A stretch of DNA of 12,996 bases from Bacteroidales bacterium (GCA_024681565.1 JAILAO010000067.1:1-12996), one strand, 5' to 3'. Shown: positions 1 to 7,939, counted from the stretch's first letter. The notes: generated by a model not told the origin, from the letters alone. A program made the numbers and translations.

Positions 1-76
1 CGGGGCAGGGAAACAATGTGCGGATCCGGTTGATCAGGCCAAATTCGCCGAGATCTGCGAGACTGGCGGACGGCAT
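1..76 (-). CDS. thiL: Thiamine-phosphate kinase ThiL, N-terminal fragment (runs off the left edge)
   Basis: Reading the minus strand from an ATG at 76-74 gives 25 open codons beginning MPSASLADLGEFGLINRI, with no stop before the window edge. The LGEFGLI(N/D)R block just after the start is typical of the N-terminus of bacterial ThiL, which phosphorylates thiamine monophosphate to thiamine pyrophosphate in the cytosol; the E. coli enzyme has CGEFSLI at the same place. A minus-strand TATATTTG box at 90-83 ends six bases before the ATG and supports a gene starting here. It is divergent from the DUF1232 gene. The call rests on about 15 informative residues, so it is probable rather than certain; the catalytic part lies outside the window. 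Confidence 0.65.
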   Translation of the reverse strand, partial: MPSASLADLGEFGLINRIRTLFPCP

Positions 77-82
77 ATAACA

Positions 83-90
83 CAAATATA
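83..90 (-). promoter_or_regulatory. Putative Bacteroidota -7 promoter box for the leftward (thiL-like) gene
   Basis: The minus strand reads TATATTTG here, an exact match to the Bacteroidota -7 consensus TAnnTTTG. Only six bases separate it from the proposed ATG at 76, so any transcript would have almost no leader. No convincing TTTG -33 box is visible at the usual spacing. Assigned from motif and position only. Confidence 0.5.
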
Positions 91-101
91 AGAAAAAGAT
101 G

Positions 102-109
102 TAAATTTG
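102..109 (+). promoter_or_regulatory. Putative Bacteroidota -7 promoter box for the DUF1232-mtaB-MBL operon
   Basis: The plus strand reads TAAATTTG, matching TAnnTTTG exactly, five bases before the ATG at 115. The surrounding 77-114 stretch is strongly AT-rich against GC-rich coding sequence. No clear -33 box is seen. If used, transcription would begin at or within a few bases of the start codon. Assigned from motif and position only. Confidence 0.5.
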
Positions 110-114
110 CATCT

Positions 115-492
115 ATGAAAGTACCCCGGAATCTGGAAAAATACATCCCTGAATATGATGCGCGGAAGTTCTGGAAGAAACTCCGCCGCGTCTTCAGGAA
201 GATCGGAGCCAAGGCTGCCTATTATGCCCTGATCCTGTATTATGCGATGCAGGATCCCCAGGTGTCCGGCAAGGACAAGGGTATCATCATCGGTGCGCTG
301 GGCTACTTCCTGCTGCCCCTGGACCTGATGCCGGACTTCATTCCCGGCGTGGGCTATACCGATGACATCGCGGCGCTGTCCCTGGCCGTCTATAAGGTGT
401 GGAAATGCATCACCCCGCAGGTCAGGAGCGAGGCCGAGAGCAAGGTCTATGCCTGGTTCGGCGACGTGGACCAGAACGATCTCATCTTATGA
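115..492 (+). CDS. DUF1232 (YkvA-type) small membrane protein
   Basis: This 125-residue protein carries the DUF1232 signature: an apolar segment at about residues 57-68 runs into PLDLMPDFIPGVGYTDD (residues 68-84), matching the family pattern of a Pro-Leu/Ile-Asp and Pro-Asp-(Phe)-Ile-Pro stretch ending in Gly-Tyr-x-Asp-Asp. The flanks are basic before (residues 16-35) and mixed after, as expected for a small membrane-associated protein; a second apolar stretch lies at about 34-45. The family's biochemical role is unknown. Its stop codon overlaps the mtaB start as ATGA (489-492), so it is the first gene of a translationally coupled operon. The ATG at 115 is the only sensible start, because the next Met (residue 45) is deep in the protein. 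No Shine-Dalgarno sequence is evident. Confidence 0.85.
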   Translation: MKVPRNLEKYIPEYDARKFWKKLRRVFRKIGAKAAYYALILYYAMQDPQVSGKDKGIIIGALGYFLLPLDLMPDFIPGVGYTDDIAALSLAVYKVWKCITPQVRSEAESKVYAWFGDVDQNDLIL

Positions 493-1742
493 AAGCAGCG
501 CTGCTGACCCTGGGCTGCAAACTCAACTTCGCGGAGACGGCGACCTATGAACGCGGCCTGCTGGCCGCGGGGCTGGAGATCGTGCCCTGGAACCGGCCGG
601 CCGACCTCTATCTGGTGAATACCTGCTCGGTCACCGCCACTTCCGACAGCAAATCCCGCAATCTCATCCGCAAGGTCCACCGCGTCAACCCGGCCGCACA
701 CATCGTGGTGACGGGCTGCAGCGCCGAGCTGCGGCGCGCCGAGATCGAGCGGATCGAGGGTGTCTCCCGCGTGTTCGGCGCGGACGGGAAGGGCCGGGTG
801 GTCCGCGAGTCGCTTGCCCTGCTGGGCCTGTCCCCGGCTGCGGAGCAGACGCCGGAAGCCGCCTGTTTCCCGGCGTACTCGTCGGCGGAGAGCCGTACCC
901 GCGCCTTCCTCAAGGTCCAGGACGGCTGCAACAACTTCTGCAAATACTGTACGGTGCCCTATGCCCGAGGCGACAGCCGCAACATCCCCATTGCCGAATG
1001 TGTGCGCAATGCCGGGCGGATCGCGGCCGAAGGGGTTCGGGAAATCGTCCTTACGGGGGTCAATACCGGGGATTTCGGCCGGACGACCGGCGAGTCCTTC
1101 CTCGACCTGCTGAAGGCGCTGGATGCCGTTCCGGGCATCGAACGCTACCGCATCTCGAGCATCGAGCCCAACCTGCTGACGGAGGAGATCGTGGACTGGA
1201 TTGCCTCCGGCACGAAATTCCAGCCGCATTTCCACATCCCGCTCCAGACCGGTTCCGATGCGCTGCTCGCCCGGATGGGCCGTCACTATGACACTGCCTT
1301 TTTCGCCGGTCTCCTGGAAATGATCCGCCGCAAGATGGAACACCCCGGCGGGCCGAAGGTCTTCTTCGGTATCGACGTGATGGCGGGCCTGCCCGGCGAG
1401 AGCGAAGAACTGTTCCGCGAGACCTTCCGTTTCATCGAACGCGTGCGTCCGGCGTTCATCCATGTATTTCCGTATTCCCGCCGCCCGGGGACCCCGGCGG
1501 CCGGGATGCCGGACCAGGTGGACGAATCGCTCAAGAAGCACCGCGTGGCCGTCCTGGAGGAACTTTGCGGGCGTCTGAACCGTGAATTCCGCGAAGCCAA
1601 CCGGGGGGTGCACGAGCGGGTGCTCTTCGAGTCTACGGACCGGGGCGGCTGCATGGAGGGCTACACGGGAAATTATATCCGCATTACGCGGCCTTATGAT
1701 CCGGCGCTGGTGAATACGCTGGTGGATATCGTCATTGACTGA
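489..1742 (+). CDS. mtaB: tRNA (N6-threonylcarbamoyladenosine(37)-C2)-methylthiotransferase MtaB
   Basis: MtaB is a radical-SAM enzyme that adds a methylthio group to t6A37 of tRNA, giving ms2t6A next to the anticodon. The 417-residue product has the full methylthiotransferase layout. The N-terminal UPF0004 domain (about 1-120) has three cluster cysteines: C10 (LGCKLN), C46 (NTCSVT) and C77 (TGC). The radical-SAM core (about 135-365) has the CxxxCxxC motif at C147/C151/C154 inside DGCNNFCKYCTVPYARG. A short TRAM-like RNA-binding tail follows. The LGCKLN motif and the overall pattern favour MtaB over MiaB or RimO, which usually have a longer TRAM region. I chose ATG 489 rather than an in-frame ATG at 399, because the 30 extra residues would lie inside the DUF1232 gene and the conserved N-terminus begins at 489. 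The gene is coupled to the DUF1232 gene by ATGA and followed two bases later by the hydrolase gene. Confidence 0.93.
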   Translation: MKAALLTLGCKLNFAETATYERGLLAAGLEIVPWNRPADLYLVNTCSVTATSDSKSRNLIRKVHRVNPAAHIVVTGCSAELRRAEIERIEGVSRVFGADGKGRVVRESLALLGLSPAAEQTPEAACFPAYSSAESRTRAFLKVQDGCNNFCKYCTVPYARGDSRNIPIAECVRNAGRIAAEGVREIVLTGVNTGDFGRTTGESFLDLLKALDAVPGIERYRISSIEPNLLTEEIVDWIASGTKFQPHFHIPLQTGSDALLARMGRHYDTAFFAGLLEMIRRKMEHPGGPKVFFGIDVMAGLPGESEELFRETFRFIERVRPAFIHVFPYSRRPGTPAAGMPDQVDESLKKHRVAVLEELCGRLNREFREANRGVHERVLFESTDRGGCMEGYTGNYIRITRPYDPALVNTLVDIVID

Positions 1743-1744
1743 TT

Positions 1745-2623
1745 ATGGAGAAGAAAGCGAAACTGACCTTCCTCGGCACGGGCACGTCCTCCGGCATTCC
1801 GCTGATCGGGTGCGACTGCGAGGTGTGCCGTTCGGAGGATCCGCGTGACAAGCACCTGCGTGCTTCCGTGCTGGTCGAATACGAAGGCCTGGCCATCCTG
1901 GTGGATGCCGGGCCGGATTTCCGGTACCAGATGCTGCGTGCCGGCATCTCTCACCTGGATGCCATCCTGCTGACGCACAACCACAAAGACCACACCGGCG
2001 GACTGGACGACATCCGTGCCTTCAACCTGGTGGAGCGTCACCCCGTCAACATCTATTGCGAGAAATACGTGGAGGAGACCCTCCGCCGCGAATATGCCTA
2101 CGCCTTTGCCGAGCAGAAATATCCCGGCGCCCCGGAGTGGCGTGTCCACAACATCGACGGCGACCATCCGTTCCAGGTGCATTCCAATGCCTCTGAAGAG
2201 GTCCTGTCTTGGGAGAAGGGATTCGGCTACCACCACCTTCCGGCGCAGTCCGAAGCCGGCGCAACCGCGGAAATCATTCCCATCCACGGATGGCATCACC
2301 GGGAGAAGAAACTCTCCGTGCTGGGCTACCGTTTCGGCAACATCGCCTACCTGACGGATATCAAGCGGCTGGACAGCGATGCGGAACTGGAGAAACTCAA
2401 AGGTGTGGAATATGTCACGCTCGGCTGCGTCAAGGTGGGGGACCACCACTCCCATCCGTCGTTGCAGGAGACGCTGGATTTCTTCGAAAAGGTGGGCGCG
2501 CGGGAATCCTATATCACCCATCTGTCGCATCAGCTGCCGCGTTACGATGCGTTTGCGGCCATGCTTCCGCCCCACGTCCATCCCGCGTATGACGGGCTGG
2601 TCATCGGGGGATCATCCTTTTAA
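1745..2623 (+). CDS. Metallo-beta-lactamase-fold hydrolase, PhnP-like
   Basis: The 292-residue protein is a metal-dependent hydrolase of the metallo-beta-lactamase superfamily. The N-terminal strand motif FLGTGTSSGIP (9-19) is followed by a structural-zinc-type cysteine cluster, CDCEVC (C23, C25, C28), as in the PhnP subgroup. The dinuclear metal motif HxHxDH is H78-N-H80-K-D82-H83, followed by GG. Further candidate ligands are the Asp in AYLTDIK and the His residues in the C-terminal THLSH stretch. E. coli PhnP is a cyclic ribose phosphodiesterase in phosphonate breakdown, but no phosphonate genes are seen here, so the substrate is unknown. It starts two bases after the mtaB stop in the same operon, which hints weakly at nucleotide or RNA metabolism. 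Its TAA stop overlaps, on the opposite strand, the stop of the converging methyltransferase gene. Confidence 0.85.
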   Translation: MEKKAKLTFLGTGTSSGIPLIGCDCEVCRSEDPRDKHLRASVLVEYEGLAILVDAGPDFRYQMLRAGISHLDAILLTHNHKDHTGGLDDIRAFNLVERHPVNIYCEKYVEETLRREYAYAFAEQKYPGAPEWRVHNIDGDHPFQVHSNASEEVLSWEKGFGYHHLPAQSEAGATAEIIPIHGWHHREKKLSVLGYRFGNIAYLTDIKRLDSDAELEKLKGVEYVTLGCVKVGDHHSHPSLQETLDFFEKVGARESYITHLSHQLPRYDAFAAMLPPHVHPAYDGLVIGGSSF

Positions 2624-3324
2624 GCCAATATGATGAAGACGCAGGGGCGCTTGCCGATGGCGGCAGGTGTCCTGCGCCAGCCGGCGATCGTGTCCGTCCG
2701 GATAAACTGGGAGGGCAGGGTAAGGTCTGCCGCCACGCACAGGCGGGTGGCGGGGGAGAGTCCCTGGATCATGTCCGCCAGCAGGGAGTCGTTGCGGTAG
2801 GGGGTCTCGATGAGGATCTGGCTTTGGTTCAGCGCCCGGGACTGCTTCTCGAGTTCCCGGAGGGCGGCCCGGCGTTCCTCGGTCTTGGCGGGGATATAGC
2901 CCCGGAAAGCGAAAGACTGGCCGTTCAGGCCGGAAGCCATCAGGGCAAGCATCAGCGAAGAAGGACCCACCATCGGGACCACGGGGATGGCGTGCCGGTG
3001 GCAGAGCGCCACGAGGGCAGCGCCCGGATCGGCCACGGCCGGCAGCCCGGCCTCGGAGAGCAGGCCGACGTCCTGTCCCTCGAAGAGTGGCAGCAGCGCT
3101 TCCACTTCAGCGGGCGTGGTGTGTTCGTTGAGGACGTGGAAGTCCAGTTCGTCGATGTGGCCGCGCAATCCGTAGCGGGAGAGGAAGCGGCGTGCGGTCC
3201 GCAACTCTTCCACGACGAAGCAGTGCAGCGAACAGGCCCTCTCCAGGACTTGTTGCGGAAGGACTTCCGCGGGATCATTGTCCCCCAGCGGAGTCGGGAT
3301 CAGGTACAGTTTCCCCGGATTCAT
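2620..3324 (-). CDS. SAM-dependent methyltransferase, RsmI-like tetrapyrrole-methylase fold (short form)
   Basis: This 234-residue cytosolic protein resembles RsmI, which 2'-O-methylates C1402 of 16S rRNA. Recognisable blocks are LYLIPTPLGD at 6-15, LLSEAGLPAVADPG at 88-101 (RsmI usually has (V/L)SDAGTPxISDPG), VGPSSL at 119-124 and GYIPAK at 142-147. It is shorter than typical RsmI (about 280 residues) and the SAM-pocket motif has changes (T to L, IS to AV). It is therefore more likely the Bacteroidota-specific RsmI-related methyltransferase than RsmI itself, and the substrate is unknown. The start is fixed by the conserved LYLIPTPLGD block, so the gene must begin about 50 bases inside the end of tamB. 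Both genes are on the minus strand and are probably co-transcribed and translationally coupled. The stop shares the TTAA at 2620-2623 with the converging hydrolase. Confidence 0.8.
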   Translation of the reverse strand: MNPGKLYLIPTPLGDNDPAEVLPQQVLERACSLHCFVVEELRTARRFLSRYGLRGHIDELDFHVLNEHTTPAEVEALLPLFEGQDVGLLSEAGLPAVADPGAALVALCHRHAIPVVPMVGPSSLMLALMASGLNGQSFAFRGYIPAKTEERRAALRELEKQSRALNQSQILIETPYRNDSLLADMIQGLSPATRLCVAADLTLPSQFIRTDTIAGWRRTPAAIGKRPCVFIILA

Positions 3325-6300
3325 TCAAGTTTTCTATAACGATGACGTCTTCTTGCAGTTCTTTTTCAATGGCTTCCTTCTCCAGGACTTCCCGTTTTTT
3401 CTTCGGTACGAAGATGTTTTGGAAGAAGGTGCCGAGAGAGCGGTACTCCTTCTGGAAACTGACGCCGATGCCGTTCCGCTGCGAATAGTCCAGATAACTG
3501 GAGAACTCGTCTGCGGAGTGCGAGAAGATGTTGAAGCGGAACTTGCCCTCGGGATCGAGTTTGACCGACAGGTCCATGTTGCCGGTGAAGTCGCCTCCCG
3601 CGCTGCCCGTGGAGTAGCGGCGGTTGCCGAAACTGCCGCCCAGGATGACCCGGTTGTCGAACAGCTGGGTGGATACGGTGACATCGAAGAGGTTGCGGCC
3701 GCTGCCCATCTCCTGGTAGCCGAAGCCCACGTCCACCGGGATCTGCAGGCGCTGGAGGACGTTGTTGATCTGGCCGGACATCATCTCGGTGATATTGGAG
3801 AACAGGAGGTTGGTCTGGTTGAAGACGCCGGAACTCTCGTCCGGGAGGAAGGACCCGAGCAGCAGCAGGGCGACGAATTGCTTCTGCAGTTTGTCCGTAG
3901 TGTTGAATGCGCTCTCCAGCTGGGAACGAGTGGCCGGATCCAGGTCCGGGATGTCAATGCTCAGGTCGATATTCGGCGAACGCAGGCGGTCGCTGATATT
4001 CAGGCCGCAGACGACCTGGCGGCGCGCGGAGGAGGATTCCGTGCCGAGCAGGGCGTCCAGCGATGTACGGACATTATAGACCGCATTGATGTCCAGGGCG
4101 GTATTCATGATGTCTCCGCTGAAGTTGACGGAGCTGCCCTGCTGGATGTCGAAGCCTTTCGACAGAAGTCCCGGTACCACGAACTGGTAGTTTCCTTCGT
4201 TGATGATATAATCTCCGTTGAGTTCAAAGACGTCCTTGGAGGGACGCAGGTTGAGGGTGACGTCACCGTTGCCGTTGAAGGAGGCGACATTGCCCGTGTT
4301 CTTGTCGATTTCGACATAGGCCCTCAGGCCCGGCTGGATGTTGAGCCTTCCCCGGATGCGGAGGTCGGACGCCGTGGCCGTCTTGGTGCTGAGCCCCGCG
4401 AGCATCGTCTCGTAGGCGTCCAGTTCCAGGGCCGGCTGGGTGAAAGTCAGCAGTTTGCTGTCTGTCTTTGCGAGTTTCCCGGTCATGGGGATGTGGATGT
4501 TGCCGTCGCCGGCCGTCCTGATGTTGGCGTCTATGAGCAGGGCATTGAACGGACCGGAGACGGCGGCTGAACCGGATGCCCGCAGCAGGCCGTAGAAGGC
4601 GGATCCGGTCCGCTCCACGGCATCGACCACCTTGAGATTGTCGAGGGTCAGGCGGCTGTCCAGCCGGAAATCCTTGAGGTGCTCGAACTTGATGGATCCC
4701 TGCAGGCCGCCGTTGCCTCCGGTGTCGTCCCGCACGACCAGGTTGTCGAAGAAGCAGCCGCTCCCGTCGATGCGCAGGGGACCGGTGACCGTATAGGGAA
4801 CGCCGGTGGTCGTCACCCGGATGAGGACGTCGTTGAGCCGCAGGTCGCTGGTCGGGGTCAGGTCTCCGGTGGGACCGGAGAGATTGATGCTTCCGGAGAT
4901 GCCGCCTCCCATTTCCGAGAAGACGGTCTTGAGGAACGGGGCGGCGATGTTGAGCGGCAGATCGTCGAGGTCGGTCTTCAGGCTGAGGTTCTTTTCTTCA
5001 ACCTGATAGGTTCCGTGTGCATTGATGATGTCCCGGCCGTCCAGCCGGTCGCGCAGGAAGAGTCCGAGTTCGCGTCCCTCTTCGGTCCAGTTGCTGGACA
5101 GGTCGATCGTACCGGCATCCACACCGCTGAAACGGAGGGTGTCGATGCGGAAATCCATCAGCATGCCCAGGGTCCTCTCCACGTCGGCGGTGATCCTGGC
5201 GTCGCCGTTCATCCGGCCCTCTATGCCGAGTTTCTCGGGGAAGAATTCATCGATGAGCGATAGATCGAAGCGGTCCATCTTCAGGCTCAGGGTGTCGTTC
5301 TGGCCGTGGGAGAGCCCGCCGTCGATCAGCATGCGCTGCGGTCCGTTGCTGATCTGGAAGCTGTCGATGAAGATGTCCTTGCCCCGCAGGAGGAGATCCG
5401 AACCGCTGATGTCCCAGCGGTCGTTGCTGGTGATCAGATACGAATCCACCGGATGTGCCTGGATCATCAGGCTGTCCCGTTCATCCCGGTAGATCCGCCC
5501 GTCGAGATTGATCTCGGCATTGCCGCCGGCCCCGGAGAAGCTGTCATAGCGGACGCCCACTTTGAAGTTGTTGTCATTGGCCGTGGCCGTGATGGAAGGC
5601 CGGTTCATGGCAAAAGAACCGGCACGCAGTTCGGAACTGTTCAGTTTGGCGGACAGCCCCTCTCCGTGGTTGTCCAACTGCAGCTCGATGTCTTTGAGGA
5701 AATTCTTGTTGAGGGCAAGCCGCCGGGAACTGAGGCTGCCGTTCAGGCCTCCGTCCTGGGCAAGCGCCAGCGAAAAGGCCGTATTGTCTTCGATGTAAAC
5801 GCCGGGCAGGAGCAGGCTCAGGAGCTCCCGTGTGTCGTGGAAGAGCAGGTCGATGCGGTAGGTCCCGCTATCCTCTTCGATGGTCCCGTCGGGAGACAGG
5901 GCGGAGAGTTCCCGGCGCAAAGTGGCGTCCTGCAGGTCCTGGATGAATCTGTCCACCTGCCTGGAGCCGGAGTAGGTGGCTTCCAGGAAAGGCGCGTCCA
6001 GTATGAGGGTCTGTCCGCTCCCGCCGTTCTTTGCGGTGAGCAGGATGTCGCCTGCTGTATGGGTTCCGCTGCCGTTGGTCAGGTGCAGGCCGGGCAGCCG
6101 GGCGTTCCCTTTGAAGAATCCGTCCGTCCGGACCAGGTCGGCGCTGATGCCGGAAGAGATCCGGGTGATGAGACTGTCCTTGATCCCAAGCGCCTGCAGG
6201 TCGATCTCGTCCAGGGTTCCGTTGATCTTGTAGCGGTTCCCGCCATCCCGTTCAGCGATGTCCGCAAAGGCGGTCAAGTCGAAAGTGGCGGCCGGGTCGC

Positions 6301-7849
6301 TGCTGCGCAGGCGGGCATCCACCGTGCCGTTCTGCAGGCTTCCCGCGACGCTGATGTCCCGGAAGTCGCGGCCAATGGCGCGGAGCCGCTCGATGTGCAG
6401 GGTGTCGATGTCGGCGTCCGGGAGTCCGTGGCCGAGGACGGCGCGGGCACGGGTGTTCAGGGTGACGGGACCGAGGGCGTCCGTGCCGAGGATGTTTCCG
6501 AGATCCAGGTTCTGGGTCGCGAGGTGGGCGGCAAGTTCCACGGGGAGATGGGGATTGACCACATTGCGGATGTCTCCGTCGAAATGCGCTCCTCCTTCGC
6601 CGGTAAGCATTTCCCCTTCGAAGTTGAGACGGTCGAGCGGACCCTTGGCCTGCAGCTGCAGGGTGACGGGGAGCTCTTTGGAGAGGGGGAGGTTTACCTT
6701 GCTGCCGGGGGAGATCCCGGCAATCAGGGCGGATACGCCGCCCGGCGTGGCGGAGAGGTCCCTGACCTGCACGTCCAGAAGCATCTTGGAGACATCGGGC
6801 AGGCCGATGCAGCTGCCGTTCAGGATGGCCGAGATCTTGGACGTCGCTTCGGTGAAGGAAAGTTTGTCGACGCGGAAGTCGTTGACATAGCCCTTGGCGT
6901 GCCCCTGTTTGATATTGACCACCGTCTTTTTGCCGTCGAAGACGCCGCCGGAGAAATAGCTCAGGGTCTGGAAGGCGAGGCTGCTGGGCTGGAAGTCTCC
7001 TTCGAGCCGGACCTCGCCGATGAAGTTCTGGAAGGCGATGGCCCAGGGATAGGTCATCGAGAAGTCCCGGAGCCGGATCTCGGACCAGGGGTCACGGAAG
7101 CGGATGTCCTCGACGAGGGTCTTGCCCAGTCCGACTTCGCAGCTGGCGGAGAGGTCTTCGACGATGTAGCCGGATTTCTCGCGGGCGTAAAGTTTGTCGC
7201 AGACGCCGTACATCTTGCCGCCGCTCAGCCGGATGTTGTGACCGGTCACGTCGGCCGTGATGTCGAGGTCCTCGAAATTGATATGCGGGGCGTCGTAGTG
7301 CGGGGTTTTGAGCGGGGGAAGGAAGCTGGTGAGCTGGAAACGGAAATTCTTGACGCGTACCTTCTTGATATCGAAGATGTCCGGGCCGGGCTCTGCCGGA
7401 CCGGTCTGGGGCGGCATGTTGAAGATGCGGCTGAGGTTGTTGCCGGGCTTGACCGGTTCGGTGACCATGTGGAAATAGCCGTCATCGACCGTGACGCGGC
7501 CAAGGTGGAGACCCTCTCCCTTGAACAGTCCGTCGATGGAAAAAGTGGCGGTGATGGTCTTGGCGCGGAAGACGGTGTCCGCAGGTTCCCAGCCGCGCTG
7601 GTTGATGTCTTCGGTGTAAGGGCTGCCGTCCACCAGGGTCAGGTTGCGGATAAGCAGCACGCCGGAAGTCATCACCTTCAGTTCGTCGTACTGGACGCGT
7701 CCGTCCATGATGGCGGCGAGCTGGTTGAGGGCGACCTTGGACAGGCGGGTCTGGACATATGGCGTCTGGATGGCGACGAGCGCTGCCATCAGCAGCACGG
7801 TCAGCAATCCGAAAATGCGCGCAATGATATATCCTGTTTTCCGATACAC
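3275..7849 (-). CDS. tamB: Translocation/assembly module TamB (AsmA-like giant envelope protein)
   Basis: The product is 1,524 residues. An N-terminal signal-anchor helix (about 7-27) follows a short basic leader. A very long region of short beta-strand repeats (about 30-1190), rich in alternating apolar and polar residues, fits the lipid-groove beta-taco of AsmA/TamB proteins. The conserved C-terminal TamB domain (about 1200-1470) includes ELNGDYIINEGNYQF and FNQTNLLFSNITEMMSGQ. TamB spans the periplasm from the inner membrane and acts in outer-membrane protein assembly and phospholipid transport. After residue 1470 comes a charged tail of low complexity. The start is GTG (7849-7847): an in-frame stop lies upstream, no earlier ATG is available, and later Met codons would cut the anchor helix. 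A TATATTTG box lies 27 bases upstream. It is divergent from tsaD. The tail overlaps the start of the downstream methyltransferase gene by 50 bases. Confidence 0.93.
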   Translation of the reverse strand: MYRKTGYIIARIFGLLTVLLMAALVAIQTPYVQTRLSKVALNQLAAIMDGRVQYDELKVMTSGVLLIRNLTLVDGSPYTEDINQRGWEPADTVFRAKTITATFSIDGLFKGEGLHLGRVTVDDGYFHMVTEPVKPGNNLSRIFNMPPQTGPAEPGPDIFDIKKVRVKNFRFQLTSFLPPLKTPHYDAPHINFEDLDITADVTGHNIRLSGGKMYGVCDKLYAREKSGYIVEDLSASCEVGLGKTLVEDIRFRDPWSEIRLRDFSMTYPWAIAFQNFIGEVRLEGDFQPSSLAFQTLSYFSGGVFDGKKTVVNIKQGHAKGYVNDFRVDKLSFTEATSKISAILNGSCIGLPDVSKMLLDVQVRDLSATPGGVSALIAGISPGSKVNLPLSKELPVTLQLQAKGPLDRLNFEGEMLTGEGGAHFDGDIRNVVNPHLPVELAAHLATQNLDLGNILGTDALGPVTLNTRARAVLGHGLPDADIDTLHIERLRAIGRDFRDISVAGSLQNGTVDARLRSSDPAATFDLTAFADIAERDGGNRYKINGTLDEIDLQALGIKDSLITRISSGISADLVRTDGFFKGNARLPGLHLTNGSGTHTAGDILLTAKNGGSGQTLILDAPFLEATYSGSRQVDRFIQDLQDATLRRELSALSPDGTIEEDSGTYRIDLLFHDTRELLSLLLPGVYIEDNTAFSLALAQDGGLNGSLSSRRLALNKNFLKDIELQLDNHGEGLSAKLNSSELRAGSFAMNRPSITATANDNNFKVGVRYDSFSGAGGNAEINLDGRIYRDERDSLMIQAHPVDSYLITSNDRWDISGSDLLLRGKDIFIDSFQISNGPQRMLIDGGLSHGQNDTLSLKMDRFDLSLIDEFFPEKLGIEGRMNGDARITADVERTLGMLMDFRIDTLRFSGVDAGTIDLSSNWTEEGRELGLFLRDRLDGRDIINAHGTYQVEEKNLSLKTDLDDLPLNIAAPFLKTVFSEMGGGISGSINLSGPTGDLTPTSDLRLNDVLIRVTTTGVPYTVTGPLRIDGSGCFFDNLVVRDDTGGNGGLQGSIKFEHLKDFRLDSRLTLDNLKVVDAVERTGSAFYGLLRASGSAAVSGPFNALLIDANIRTAGDGNIHIPMTGKLAKTDSKLLTFTQPALELDAYETMLAGLSTKTATASDLRIRGRLNIQPGLRAYVEIDKNTGNVASFNGNGDVTLNLRPSKDVFELNGDYIINEGNYQFVVPGLLSKGFDIQQGSSVNFSGDIMNTALDINAVYNVRTSLDALLGTESSSARRQVVCGLNISDRLRSPNIDLSIDIPDLDPATRSQLESAFNTTDKLQKQFVALLLLGSFLPDESSGVFNQTNLLFSNITEMMSGQINNVLQRLQIPVDVGFGYQEMGSGRNLFDVTVSTQLFDNRVILGGSFGNRRYSTGSAGGDFTGNMDLSVKLDPEGKFRFNIFSHSADEFSSYLDYSQRNGIGVSFQKEYRSLGTFFQNIFVPKKKREVLEKEAIEKELQEDVIVIENLNESGETVPDPDSAGGQ

Positions 7850-7876
7850 GGAGCCTGCAACGATAGTTATAGTTTA

Positions 7877-7884
7877 CAAATATA
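7877..7884 (-). promoter_or_regulatory. Putative -7 promoter box for tamB
   Basis: The minus strand reads TATATTTG, an exact TAnnTTTG match, ending 27 bases before the tamB GTG start within the AT-rich 113-base gap between tamB and tsaD. A -33 TTTG is not evident at the expected distance. Spacing to the start codon is typical of Bacteroidota promoters. Confidence 0.55.
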
Positions 7885-7931
7885 GGAAATTGTTTACTTA
7901 TTTCCATTGAGGCTTCGTCGAGAATAATTGC

Positions 7932-7939
7932 TAAATTTG
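7932..7939 (+). promoter_or_regulatory. Putative -7 promoter box for tsaD
   Basis: TAAATTTG matches the Bacteroidota -7 consensus and ends 23 bases before the tsaD ATG. A TTG at 7907-7909 lies 22 bases upstream and could be a weak -33 element. The leader that follows has no Shine-Dalgarno sequence, as usual in this phylum. Confidence 0.55.

Noticed and set aside
399..488. Upstream in-frame ATG extending MtaB by 30 residues.
   Set aside because: The extension lies wholly inside the DUF1232 gene and is unlike methylthiotransferases, which begin near the KAALLTLGCKLN block. ATGA coupling at 489-492 fits better.
447..1613. 388-codon minus-strand frame opposite mtaB, with similar ones at 1694-2581 and 7894-8922.
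   Set aside because: The sense genes carry full conserved motifs; the antisense products show no motif and have shadow-type composition.
5306..7885. Open plus-strand frame of 859 codons antisense to tamB, and another of 430 codons at 3278-4570.
   Set aside because: They lie opposite a clearly real TamB and have no recognisable motifs. Similar long antisense frames lie opposite mtaB, the hydrolase and tsaD, which is what high GC at third codon positions produces.
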